DNA of 64,000 nt from PXAP01 sp964520585 (GTDB taxonomy: Bacteria; Bacteroidota; Bacteroidia; Bacteroidales; PUMT01), in assembly GCA_964520585.1 (NCBI GenBank), contig CAZFOO010000004.1, positions 1 through 64,000 of the forward strand. Reading direction: 5' to 3'. A program made the position numbers and the translations under genes. Within the stretch, counting starts at the first letter, position 1. Each line of letters opens with the position of its first letter. The notes under the pieces were generated by a model that saw only the letters and a list, made by a program, of their open reading frames with translations, was not told where the DNA came from and did not search any database. Of this stretch, positions 1 to 9,600 are shown piece after piece.

Positions 1-301
1 AATAAAGAGAATAATGCTAAATCTTATATACGAAAATTTTGGTTTTTGGTTTCATGTGTACAAATCAGGTTAATCAAATTAATAATCAATGAATTATATT
101 TAACAAGTAATTCATATTCGGTTTTTCAATCCCATGGATCCCCCTGGTTTGTATATGATATTTTGTGAGACTTTAGTATCATGGGAATTCATTAATTGAT
201 ATTTATGAAATTATTTCTCTGATATTTCTTTTTTTTACTATTGTTTTGTACCTCTGTTTTTGCTATATTTATAATAGTACTAATTAAACCCAATAATAAT
301 T
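1..301. other. AT-rich region upstream of ssb, no gene seen
   Basis: No convincing reading frame is seen on either strand. In related genomes mutY often precedes ssb, but none of it is visible here. A weak promoter-like pair lies near 241-271 (TTG, 20 bases, TATATTTA), which departs from the TAnnTTTG consensus at the last base. Confidence 0.5.
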
Positions 302-727
302 ATGGTAAACAAAGTGGTTCTCATCGGTAACACAGGGCAGGATCCTGAGGTCAGACATCTTGACTCTGGTATCTCAGTAGCTAATTTCAACCTGGCTACA
401 AACGAAACTTATAAAGATAAAAGTGGTGAAAAGGTAACCCAGACAGAATGGCACAGAATCGTTCTCTGGCGCGGTCTGGCTGAGGTGGCTGAAAAATTTG
501 TGAAAAAGGGTGAGCTTCTTTATATTGAAGGACGGCTAAGAACTAGGTCCTGGGATGATAAGGACGGTAATAAACGTTACACAACCGAAGTTTTTGCAGA
601 TGTGATGAAAATGCTCGGCAAGAAATCGGATCAGACCCAGGCTTCATCTGCCGATGAGTATGCTGATTCTGCCGCACCTGAAAGTTCTGATACGGCGGGG
701 GGTGAAAACGATGACCTTCCTTTCTGA
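302..727 (+). CDS. ssb: Single-stranded DNA-binding protein
   Basis: The 141-residue product binds single-stranded DNA during replication, repair and recombination. It opens with the typical MVNKVVLIGNTGQDPEVR segment of the OB-fold, carries the EWHRIVLW and YIEGRLRTRSW strands of that fold up to about residue 105, then a low-complexity acidic linker. It ends in DDLPF, the acidic tip that recruits partner proteins. Length is normal for bacterial SSB. In Bacteroidota ssb commonly sits just before gldE and gldD, as here. A hairpin followed by T-rich sequence lies directly after the stop, so ssb may be transcribed separately from gldE. Confidence 0.97.
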   Translation: MVNKVVLIGNTGQDPEVRHLDSGISVANFNLATNETYKDKSGEKVTQTEWHRIVLWRGLAEVAEKFVKKGELLYIEGRLRTRSWDDKDGNKRYTTEVFADVMKMLGKKSDQTQASSADEYADSAAPESSDTAGGENDDLPF

Positions 728-752
728 AATGATTTGCCTGTATTTACCTTCT

Positions 753-804
753 CCCGGACCGGATAGACTAATTCATAAGGTGTCTGGTCCGGGTTCTTTC
801 TTTT
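753..804 (+). terminator. Rho-independent terminator after ssb
   Basis: CCCGGACC at 753-760 pairs with GGTCCGGG at 786-793, with further partial pairing (GATAGAC/GTGTCT) towards the loop, and is followed by the T-rich run TTCTTTCTTTT. It begins about 25 bases after the ssb stop. Confidence 0.7.
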
Positions 805-977
805 ATACACCCAGGTAGTTTTGGTATTGGCACCATGATAATATCATTAATTTATTTATTAACTTGCGGGGCATTAAGCTATAGATCTTTTTGAATTATT
901 AAATATATGCTTCTTTAATAGGCCTGTGAGTGATAATGATTGATTCTTTTAATTACTAATAAGATCCGGGTTGCGCT

Positions 978-2327
978 TTGGAAGACAGTGATTTTTTTAC
1001 AGGGATTATCAACAGTACGGATATTGTATTCTATACGTTCAGTTTCAGTGCTGGCATTGGTCTTATAGGCCTTGTGGTTCTTCTTATGGTATCTGCCATG
1101 ATATCGGGCTCTGAGGTTGCTTTTTTTTCACTTTCACCTGTTGATCTAAATCAACTTGAAAAAAAGGTCTCCCTTTCAAGCCGGACAGTCTTGCGAATGC
1201 TTGATAATCAGGAACGGTTACTTGCGACAATTCTGGTTGCCAATAATTTTGTAAATATTGCTGTAGTCATTTTATCAACTATTATTGCCGAAATGCTGGT
1301 TGATTTTTCTGCTGTGCCGGCTTTGGGTTTTATACTAAAGGTTATTGTAATCACCTTCCTGCTTCTTCTGTTTGGTGAAATACTTCCCAAGCTTTACGCT
1401 AATCACAGGCCGATGAGTTTTGCCCTCATAATGGCACACCCGCTTCAGGTTATCCAGAAGTTGTTCAAACCTGTAACTTCTTTGCTGATCATGTCCGGTT
1501 CTTTTATCTATGGCGGGGTCAACAGAAAGAGGGAAAATCTGTCGATCAATGACCTGTCTCATGCTCTTGATCTTGCAGCACCATCACTTAAGGAAGATAA
1601 AATGATCCTGAAGGGGATAGTTGATTTTGGAAATAAGGCGGTTACCGAGATCATGAAACCCCGCATTGACGTGGTAGCAGTGAATACATCCACCGCGATG
1701 AGTAAACTGATATCCTTAATTATTGAATCCGGCTATTCAAGAATACCTGTGTTTTCTGAAACCTTTGATGATGTAAGAGGAGTGTTGTATGTTAAGGATC
1801 TTTTGCCACATCATCAGAAAGGTGATTCGTTTAAATGGCAAACTCTGGTGAGGCCGCCCTATTTTGTGCCGGAGACAAAGAAAATCAATGACCTGTTAAA
1901 AGAGTTTCAGACGCAGAAGATCCATATGGCCGTTGTGGTTGACGAGTATGGAGGAACCACCGGCATAATAACAATGGAGGATATTCTCGAAGAAATAGTG
2001 GGAGAGATAAGTGACGAATTCGATCTGGAAGAGATCTATTTTTCCAAGCTTGATGACAGTACTTATGTTTTTGAGGGTAAAACTCCCCTCAATGACTTTT
2101 ATAAGGTGCTCAACCTTGACCATGATGTGTTTGACGATATAAGAGGTGATGCAGATACTCTTGCCGGACTGATTCTTGAATATGTAGGAGAGATACCCGA
2201 AAAAAACAAGAAAATAATTTACAGGGAATTTGAGTTTAAAATAGAATCGGCCGATAAACGCCGCATTAAACAGATAAGGTTGTTCATCAACAAAAGTATG
2301 AACAATAAGAATAGTAATTCCAAATAA
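978..2327 (+). CDS. gldE: Gliding motility protein GldE (CNNM/CorC-like, CBS domains)
   Basis: This 449-residue membrane protein has an N-terminal DUF21/CNNM-type transmembrane domain (about residues 20-190, with the SGSEVAFFSLS motif near 43), a CBS pair (about 220-345, starting EIMKPRIDVVAV) and a C-terminal CorC/HlyC domain (about 360-440). The family resembles Mg2+/Co2+ efflux proteins. In Flavobacterium GldE supports gliding and works with GldD. The start is probably TTG at 978: an in-frame stop lies at 960-962 and the next in-frame ATG (1086) would cut into the first membrane helix. The gldD gene follows after 12 bases, so the two are likely co-transcribed. The transported ion, if any, cannot be read from the sequence. 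Confidence 0.9.
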   Translation: MEDSDFFTGIINSTDIVFYTFSFSAGIGLIGLVVLLMVSAMISGSEVAFFSLSPVDLNQLEKKVSLSSRTVLRMLDNQERLLATILVANNFVNIAVVILSTIIAEMLVDFSAVPALGFILKVIVITFLLLLFGEILPKLYANHRPMSFALIMAHPLQVIQKLFKPVTSLLIMSGSFIYGGVNRKRENLSINDLSHALDLAAPSLKEDKMILKGIVDFGNKAVTEIMKPRIDVVAVNTSTAMSKLISLIIESGYSRIPVFSETFDDVRGVLYVKDLLPHHQKGDSFKWQTLVRPPYFVPETKKINDLLKEFQTQKIHMAVVVDEYGGTTGIITMEDILEEIVGEISDEFDLEEIYFSKLDDSTYVFEGKTPLNDFYKVLNLDHDVFDDIRGDADTLAGLILEYVGEIPEKNKKIIYREFEFKIESADKRRIKQIRLFINKSMNNKNSNSK

Positions 2328-2339
2328 TTTGTTTCAATT

Positions 2340-2918
2340 ATGATCCGATCTTTCATGTTGGTTTTTGCTGGTATAATTTTTATTATTTCTATAGTATCCT
2401 GCCAGGGTGAATATTCACCCAAACCAAGGGGGTATTTTAGAATTGATTTTCCCGAAAGGTCGTATCGGACTTATGAAAGTGAATGTCCTTATAGTTTTGA
2501 GTATCCTGCTTATGCGGAAATAACCCGGGATGAAAGCCGCATTGCCCAACCATGCTGGATAAATATTGACTTTCCTGGATACAGGGGGCGGCTGCATATA
2601 AGTTATATGGAAGTTGATGACAATCTGGTTGAATATATGGAAGATTCCCGGAAACTTGCATTCAAACATTCGGTTAAAGCTGATGCCATAGACGAAAGGA
2701 TGTTTGTTGACAGGAAAAATGATGTGTACGGTGTATTATATGATATTAAAGGTAATTCGGCTTCTGCACTGCAGTTTTTCCTGACAGACAGTAGCCGGCA
2801 TTTTTTTCGGGGAGCTCTCTATTTCAGTGTGAAACCTGACAAGGATTCGCTTGCTCCGGTTATTGATTATTTCAGGGAAGATGTTCTGCACCTGGTAGAA
2901 ACTTTTGCCTGGGAATAA
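2340..2918 (+). CDS. gldD: Gliding motility lipoprotein GldD
   Basis: The 192-residue product has a lipoprotein signal peptide, with lipobox SIVSC and the modified cysteine at residue 21. The mature part begins with the GldD-like stretch PKPRGYFRIDFPERSY. In Flavobacterium GldD is a cytoplasmic-membrane lipoprotein needed for gliding and linked to type IX secretion. It lies 12 bases after gldE, the conserved arrangement, and both are probably one transcript. No catalytic motif is visible. The molecular role of the family is poorly defined, so the call rests on sequence resemblance plus position. Confidence 0.9.
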   Translation: MIRSFMLVFAGIIFIISIVSCQGEYSPKPRGYFRIDFPERSYRTYESECPYSFEYPAYAEITRDESRIAQPCWINIDFPGYRGRLHISYMEVDDNLVEYMEDSRKLAFKHSVKADAIDERMFVDRKNDVYGVLYDIKGNSASALQFFLTDSSRHFFRGALYFSVKPDKDSLAPVIDYFREDVLHLVETFAWE

Positions 2919-2962
2919 TACGGGGTTTTGTTTTTTACTTTTTCAAAAACAAGAATATCTTT

Positions 2963-3595
2963 ATGGGACTGGTAATGAAGAAAAATGTTCAGGATGATTG
3001 CCTGCTGGGAATATGGGAGATAAATGAGGACTTTTTCACTCTTTTCAATATGCTTAAACTTAATGATGAGGAGATTGAAAAGCTCAATAGTTTTAAAAGT
3101 TATAACCGGAAACTGGAATGGTTAAGTGTAAGGGTGTTGCTTGTTGAGATGACCGGACCGGATGTAAAGATATTTTATAACAGTCAAAAAAAACCTTTTT
3201 TAACAGATGAGAGCTGCCATATCAGCATATCTCATTCAAACAAACTTACCTCAATTATTCTGAGCCGCAAACACCGGGTTGGACTGGATCTGGAATATGT
3301 GTCAAACAAGATAGCAAGTCTCGCAGGGAAGTTCCTTACACCTCCTGAAGAGCAGGCTGTCGATAGCCGGTGCAGAAAGTACCATGTTTATATTTACTGG
3401 TGCGCCAAGGAAGCATTATATAAAATATGTGACAAACAGAATATTAATTTCCGGGAGGATATTATTATTGATCCTTTTATGCCAGCCAGGGAAGGGACCC
3501 TGACCGGTAAGGTCCATACCGATACTATCAGGGATGATTTTGTTCTGCAATATTTCAAATATCAAAATTACACCATAGTATGGTGTTGTAAATGA
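2963..3595 (+). CDS. 4'-phosphopantetheinyl transferase superfamily protein (Sfp-like)
   Basis: The 210-residue protein carries the two signature motifs of the superfamily: HRVGLDLEYV, with the Mg2+-binding acidic residues, near residue 112, and WCAKEALYK near residue 148. ISISHS near residue 76 fits the substrate-binding loop. These enzymes move phosphopantetheine from CoA to a serine of an acyl or peptidyl carrier protein. No AcpS or carrier protein is adjacent, so the substrate is not known; a housekeeping acyl carrier protein is a reasonable guess. Its stop overlaps the ATG of the next gene (ATGA), which indicates translational coupling. Confidence 0.9.
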   Translation: MGLVMKKNVQDDCLLGIWEINEDFFTLFNMLKLNDEEIEKLNSFKSYNRKLEWLSVRVLLVEMTGPDVKIFYNSQKKPFLTDESCHISISHSNKLTSIILSRKHRVGLDLEYVSNKIASLAGKFLTPPEEQAVDSRCRKYHVYIYWCAKEALYKICDKQNINFREDIIIDPFMPAREGTLTGKVHTDTIRDDFVLQYFKYQNYTIVWCCK

Positions 3596-4329
3596 TCAAT
3601 AAGTCTATGATTTACCAGTCTATACTTGAACTCTCCGGGAAAAAGAAAATGCTTGCCCTGCTAATAGATCCGGAAGAAACAGGGGTTGAAAAGGTTCCAC
3701 GGTTGCTGAAGCATGCCGGTGATGCCGGTGTTTCCTTTATTTTGGTTGGTGGCAGCCTTGTAAATCACCCAATTGATGCATTTGTTAATAATATCCGGGA
3801 GCATTCTTCCCTTCCGGTGATTTTGTTCCCTGGCAATCCTAATCAGCTTACCGGTAATGCGGACGGCTTGCTGCTGCTATCGCTGATCTCAGGCAGAAAT
3901 CCTGAATTTTTGATAGGTAATCATGTTGTGGCCGCACAATTTCTAAGGAGAAGCTCACTTGAGATCATTCCTACCGGTTACATGCTTATTGAAAATGGTA
4001 ATGCAAGTTCAGCTGAATATATTAGCAATACAAAGCCGTTGCCCAGGAATAAGTCCGAGATAGCCATATCAACAGCAATAGCAGGAGAATTACTCGGCTT
4101 AAAACTTATATACATCGAAGGAGGCAGCGGGGCCTGTGGTATTGTTCCTCCCGGATTGATATCGGCCGTTAAAGAGAATATCAGCATACCGCTTATTGTA
4201 GGCGGCGGGATCAGGACATCCGAAGAACTCCTTAAGGTATTTGATGCAGGTGCTGATATAGCTGTTATAGGGAATGCTATTGAACATAACCCCGAATTGC
4301 TTGAAGAATTTTCGAAGGTTCTGAAATAA
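3592..4329 (+). CDS. Geranylgeranylglyceryl/heptaprenylglyceryl phosphate synthase family protein (PcrB-like)
   Basis: The 245-residue TIM-barrel protein joins a polyprenyl diphosphate to sn-glycerol-1-phosphate in characterised family members. Visible motifs are LLIDPEETG near residue 23, LVGGSLV, LFPGNPNQL, IPTGYMLIENG, YIEGGSGACG and VGGGIRTSEEL; the last two form the phosphate-binding end of the barrel. Archaea use this enzyme for ether lipids. Several Bacteroidota encode a homologue of the GGGPS type, and its physiological product in bacteria is still uncertain. It overlaps the upstream transferase by 4 bases and ends at a strong terminator, so it is the last gene of the gldE operon. Confidence 0.88.
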   Translation: MINKSMIYQSILELSGKKKMLALLIDPEETGVEKVPRLLKHAGDAGVSFILVGGSLVNHPIDAFVNNIREHSSLPVILFPGNPNQLTGNADGLLLLSLISGRNPEFLIGNHVVAAQFLRRSSLEIIPTGYMLIENGNASSAEYISNTKPLPRNKSEIAISTAIAGELLGLKLIYIEGGSGACGIVPPGLISAVKENISIPLIVGGGIRTSEELLKVFDAGADIAVIGNAIEHNPELLEEFSKVLK

Positions 4330-4369
4330 AAAAGCACCATCCGGTATTCTTCCGGGATGATGCTTTTTA
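4328..4369. terminator. Bidirectional terminator between convergent genes
   Basis: AAAAAGCACCATCC pairs almost perfectly with GGATGATGCTTTTT across a short loop. The A-run on the left and T-run on the right let it serve both the plus-strand PcrB-like gene and the minus-strand TPR gene. Confidence 0.8.
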
Positions 4370-4418
4370 TTGATTGAGTAAATTTCTTTAGTTGTCAGTC
4401 CATGATCGTTTTTCGCAT

Positions 4419-5396
4419 TTATGGACATTTAAGCACATGTTCCATCTGGTAATTGGCTGATGCTTCATAATTACCATATGCGGCATTGCTGTATGCATCA
4501 CATGCCTGGGTTGTATCACCAAGTCCCTCGTATGCCTGTCCCAGTTCGAAATATATCTTTGCTGTATCTTCACTGCTTCCATCTGATAATTCGATTGCTC
4601 TTTGTGCGCTGTTAACAGCATCCTGATAACGTGACTGTTCATTATATGCCGATGCTAACAAAAAGTGAGTTTCAGGAAATGATTGATCATATTCCAGAGA
4701 GGTGGTCAGTAATTCTACTGCACGCTCGAAATCTTCATTTCCCTGGGCTCTTGCGGCGCGTACCAGAAAATAATCCCGGGCCGTTGACTCTGCAGTTTCA
4801 GCAATCTGTTCCTCTTCTGTCGTCAGACCGGTTTCAATTGCCATGTCCATCGATTTTTTGAAATTTTCTGTATCTTCCATTCTCCGGTACACCAAACCTT
4901 TCCCAAGATGTGACCTTGCATGCTGAGGATTAATCTCCAGTGCCTTGTCAAATAATCTCAGGGCCTCTTCATTATTGGTTTCCCTGAATTCAGCATTTGC
5001 CTGTATGGCATATAGCTGATGCAGTACATTTTCCGCTCTTTGCTTTGTATTGGGGTCGTCGTATTTTTCAGAAACTTTAATAGTTTCTTCAAATCCGGCG
5101 ATGGATTGTCCGATCTCTCTTTCCCGGTAATGACCCATTGCCATATCAAAATAGAGACCTGGCAGCTGGATCTCTGCTTGTTCTTTTACTTCTTCTCCAG
5201 CTTCTCCCAGCTGAGTGGCCATTTCATGACTCCTCTCAAGACTTTCAATCGCTGCTTTGATATCTGTTTCAATCAGATCTATACCCGCGTGATAAGCTTC
5301 GATGGCATCATTTAAAGTTTGCCCTTGAATTTGGAATCCGATTACAAGGGATAACCCAGCGATCAATAATAGCTTTTGCAGTAACTTGACTTTCAT
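4419..5396 (-). CDS. Secreted tetratricopeptide repeat protein
   Basis: The 325-residue product starts with a signal peptide (KLLLIAGLSLVIGF, with a Gln-type cleavage region near residue 26). TPR units follow, for example around residues 120-165 (EALRLFDKALEINPQHARSH) and 225-300 (AVELLTTSLEYDQSFPETH, then DAVNSAQRAIELSDG). It is therefore expected in the periplasm or attached to an envelope complex, acting as a protein-protein scaffold. No enzyme domain is visible. It stands alone: the next minus-strand gene upstream is more than 120 bases away. Function is unknown beyond the TPR fold. Confidence 0.85.
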   Translation of the reverse strand: MKVKLLQKLLLIAGLSLVIGFQIQGQTLNDAIEAYHAGIDLIETDIKAAIESLERSHEMATQLGEAGEEVKEQAEIQLPGLYFDMAMGHYREREIGQSIAGFEETIKVSEKYDDPNTKQRAENVLHQLYAIQANAEFRETNNEEALRLFDKALEINPQHARSHLGKGLVYRRMEDTENFKKSMDMAIETGLTTEEEQIAETAESTARDYFLVRAARAQGNEDFERAVELLTTSLEYDQSFPETHFLLASAYNEQSRYQDAVNSAQRAIELSDGSSEDTAKIYFELGQAYEGLGDTTQACDAYSNAAYGNYEASANYQMEHVLKCP

Positions 5397-5521
5397 ATAA
5401 TTAAATTTAGTTAGTAAGTGGATTTATTCAGACCTTTATCTTACAGAAAAATATTTGTTCGCTAAAATAGCATTTTTTTTTTACAGAAAATCCAAAAATC
5501 CTGAATTGTTATATTTTAATG

Positions 5522-6424
5522 TCAGTTAAACACAAAAACAGGTCTGTTTGTTTTAAACAGCAATTTCTTTGCCAAACTTGGATTCAGAAGCCGGTAAAAT
5601 AAATTTCTTTTTTTGTGAGTGAGGGAAATCAGGTCAATATCATGGACTTCCACAAAATCGTTAAGGCCTTCAAGCATATTGTCACTTTTAATTATATGAC
5701 ACTCCACCGGGATATTTTTTAAATTATTCGTGAAATAGTCTTTTATTTCTGACATTCTATCACTGTTATGTAAATCTTCTTTTGAGTCTGATCCGGAACT
5801 AAAATGGGCACATTCTAATTTTATACTGTATCCTGCCAGTGTATTTACAAGGCTTTTTATGGCATTGTAATCTGATTCTTCAAAATTTGTGGCATAAAGG
5901 ACTTTAATTGGCTTATTTTCATTTAGTGTAGCATCACGGGTTACCAGCAATACTGGTGTTCCCCCGCTGTCAATTACCCTGGTGGCAACCGAGCCCAAAA
6001 CTTCAGAAGAACCTTTGCCGTGTCCCCTTGTTCCGATAATTATTATCCCCGGGTTAAAGGACCTGATCGCATTTTCAATTGCATCGCCTGGTTGTCCGGC
6101 CGCAACCTCTGTTTTAATTTTCACCTTTTCCAGTTTCTTCAGCTTTGCATATCTTTTAATTTTTTTTGAAAATTGGTTGATTTCCGTGCGGGCGTTTTGC
6201 TCAAGCTCATGAAATACTTCAGCCATGTTGGATTGATAGGTGAAGGCATCAGGGAAGGTCATAGCATCTACCATTGGATTGAAAAATGCATGAAACAGTC
6301 TTATCTCTGCATTTTGACTGGCCGATAAATGCAATGCAAAAAAACAGGCATTTAATGAATAATCTGAGAAGTCTATCGGCACAAGTATCCGGTCAATTTT
6401 ACCTTTTTCATTATTTTTGTCCAT
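5522..6424 (-). CDS. Tandem-domain universal stress protein (UspA family)
   Basis: The 300-residue cytoplasmic protein has two Usp domains. The first (about residues 9-162) begins DRILVPIDFSDYS and has the full nucleotide-binding pattern G-x2-G-x9-G-S (GTRGHGKGSSEVLGS, about 129-143), so it probably binds ATP. The second (about 172-300) begins PIKVLYATNFEES and lacks a clear glycine pattern. Tandem Usp proteins are common in anaerobic Bacteroidota. It is transcribed divergently from the receiver/ATP-grasp gene at 6627, with a 202-base shared intergenic region that contains a good plus-strand promoter. A shared stress regulon is possible but not shown. Confidence 0.92.
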   Translation of the reverse strand: MDKNNEKGKIDRILVPIDFSDYSLNACFFALHLSASQNAEIRLFHAFFNPMVDAMTFPDAFTYQSNMAEVFHELEQNARTEINQFSKKIKRYAKLKKLEKVKIKTEVAAGQPGDAIENAIRSFNPGIIIIGTRGHGKGSSEVLGSVATRVIDSGGTPVLLVTRDATLNENKPIKVLYATNFEESDYNAIKSLVNTLAGYSIKLECAHFSSGSDSKEDLHNSDRMSEIKDYFTNNLKNIPVECHIIKSDNMLEGLNDFVEVHDIDLISLTHKKRNLFYRLLNPSLAKKLLFKTNRPVFVFN

Positions 6425-6550
6425 ATGACAAGGTATTTGAGGTTATATTATTACGTCTGTTTGTAATTTTAAACCAGGAAAATTCCATCTGCATTTCGGT
6501 GAAAAGATAGTTAAAAGATGGATTAATGTCAATACACTTGTAAATTTGCG

Positions 6551-6582
6551 TTTGCTGATTAAATGATTAATTTTTAGGTTTG
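6551..6582 (+). promoter_or_regulatory. Bacteroidota-type promoter for the receiver/ATP-grasp gene
   Basis: TTTG at 6551-6554, a 20-base spacer and TAGGTTTG at 6575-6582 fit the TTTG / TAnnTTTG consensus of the primary Bacteroidota sigma factor. The start codon at 6627 lies about 45 bases downstream. Confidence 0.6.
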
Positions 6583-6626
6583 AAAAAACATTAAACTGCC
6601 GGCAAAATACTTTAAAACATACACAG

Positions 6627-9600
6627 ATGGGTGGTGAGCATAGCAATAATGGGCGGCATGATATTAAATTGTTGCTGGAAGACAGGAAAGAACGGCTTAA
6701 AGAACTAGCCTGTATCAACCGCACCACCGCAATTTTAAAGCAGGGAAAACCCATTGAAGAGTCTCTGCATCAGATTGTCATGCTGCTGCCCGAGGCATGG
6801 CAGTACCCCGAATTTACCGTAGCCAGAATACTTTTCGAAGGCAAGGAATACAAAAGTCCCGGATTTATTAAATCTCCCTGGGTTCAAAGTCAGAGTTTCC
6901 AAACTGTTGATGATCATGTTGGAATTATTGAGATTTATTATACCCGGGAGTTTGCTGAAATTGATGAGGGACCTTTTTTAAAAGAAGAACGTCATTTGAT
7001 TGATAATATTTGCAGCCTTATGGTTGGTTATATTAACAGCTATAAGGCCAAATCCATTTTTTTCCGTGCCGGGAAGAAAGAGAGTATTAAGAAGCAGCAC
7101 TCTGATTATCAGGAAAAAGTTTTGAACAGCAGGCAATTGTTGCAGAGATTTCTGAATAAACATAATTCCCAGAGAGATCTGTTTCATGACCTGATGCCTT
7201 TCAAGGTGAAGGAGATTTTGCTTGTGGCAACTCTTTATGATGCATACAGTATCGAAAAAGAAGGCAGGTTTACGGATTATATGCTTGGTCAGTATCACCA
7301 GCTTGATATTGCATCCTTCCCAAGGGTTACAGGGGTCTCAAAGATGGAAGAAGCTCTTGATGAGCTTCAGAACAAGCATTACGATATGGTGATTGTCATG
7401 ATGGGTGTCGATAAGCAAACACCCTTTTTGCTTAGCCGGAAACTTAAAGAAGATTTTCCCTATGTGCCGATTTTTTTTCTGCTTAACAGCAACCGGGATA
7501 TTGAGTTATATGAAAAGGAAGTCAGCAGGTTTGGCTTTGTAGACCGTGTTTTCTTATGGAACGGTGATCCCAAAATGTTTTTTGCAATGGTTAAGCTTCT
7601 CGAAGATCATGTTAATGTTGAGAATGATACAGCCATGGGATTTACCAAGGTGATCCTTCTTGTTGAGGATTCTCCGAAATATTATTCCCGTTACCTTCCC
7701 ATGATATATTCCATTGTGCTGGAACAAACAAAACATCTTATAGCAGATGTTAATACGGACGAATTATATAAAGTACTTAAGCTGAGAGGACGACCCAAAA
7801 TTCTTCTTGCATCATCCTACGAGGAAGCAACAGAAATTTTTAACCGCTACCGGGAATATCTTTTATGTGTAATCTCCGATGTGAGTTTCCCCCGTAAAGG
7901 GAAACCCGACCGGAAGGCCGGAGTTGACCTAATAAGGTATGTCAAAAGTCAGATTAATAATTTACCAACCCTGCTTCAGTCTGCCGATATTGAAAACCAG
8001 AAGACAGCTCATGAGTTGCGGTCCAGTTTTATCAACAAAAACTCAGAAACCCTGCTGCAGGATCTGAAGAGTTTTATCACTTATTTCCTGGGATTTGGCC
8101 ATTTTGTTTACAGGGATAACAAGGGCCGCCAGATTGCCGTTGCCAAGTCGATGCGTGAATTTGAAGCATATTTGAAAACGGTGCCCGACGAATCTCTTAT
8201 CTATCATGGAGCTAAGAATCATTTTTCACTATGGCTTATGGCAAGGGGGGAGGTTAAGATTGCACGAATCATTAATCCCCTGAAAATATCCGATTTTAAG
8301 AACCCAGGAGAGATGAGGGATTTTCTTGTAAATATTATTTATTCTCACCGTAATGAGCAGGACAGGGGGAAGATTGTTAATTTTGAGAAATCCGCCATAC
8401 AGGAGGAATCAAATATTGTTTCCTTTTCATCCGGCTCACTTGGGGGAAAGGGAAGGGGACTTGCATTCGTGAATTCACTTATTTATAATTTCAGATTCTC
8501 TGATATGATAAGCGGGATAAACATCCGCACTCCCATAACAGGTATTATCGGCACCGATGAATTTGATATATTCCTGGAGCTCAATAAATTATATGACAAG
8601 ATATACAACGAGGACAGTTATGACAGGATCAAGCAATTATTCCTGGAAGGTAAATTGAGCTATAATCTTGAGAAGAAGCTTAAAATATTCCTCAGAACAG
8701 TAGAACGGCCCATCGCAATCCGGTCTTCCAGCTTATTTGAGGATTCTCTGATGCAGCCTTTTTCCGGTATATTCGAAACATATCTTTTACCCAATAACCA
8801 TCCGGCTTTTGACATCAGGCTCAAACAGGCAATGGATGCTATTAAACTGGTATTTGCATCTATTTTTTCTGATAATGCAAAAATTTATTTTGAGTCTATA
8901 GACTATAAGATAGAAGAAGAGAAGATGGCCATTGTAATTCAGGAGGTAGTGGGTAATCAATATGGTGACTGTTATTATCCCCACATAAGTGGTACGGCAC
9001 AATCACATAATTATTATCCCGTAGCACATATGAAACCGGAAGAAGGGTTCTCTGTTATCGCAGTCGGACTCGGACAGTATGTTGTTGAAGGAGAGAAGGC
9101 TTACAGGTTTTCTCCGGCATATCCGGCACTGGAAATAAGCTCTGAAAAGGACCTGCTTAAAAATTCCCAGGTGCAGTTCTATGCCGTTAACATGGCTAAA
9201 CCTGATATTGATATTCTCGAGGGCGAAGATGCAGGATTGATACGTCTTGATATTTCCGAAGCAGAAAGGCATGGTAACCTGCGGCACTGTGCTTCTGTAT
9301 ATGATGCAGATAATGATAATATTGTTGCAGGAACTGAGAAACCAGGTCCGAGGGTTATTAATTTTGCCAATATTCTAAAATATGATTATATCCCGCTTGC
9401 CGGCGCACTGAGGGCTATTCTCGATGTAGTTGAAGAGGCACTTGGTTGTCCCGTGGAGATCGAGTTTGCCATAGACCTTAATCGTGGACCTGACGGACTA
9501 CCATCATTCTATCTTTTACAGATCAAACCCCTTTTTGGAAATGAAAGTGATTATAATATAGATGAGGAAAAATTCACACAAGACAGTATAATGCTTCGTT

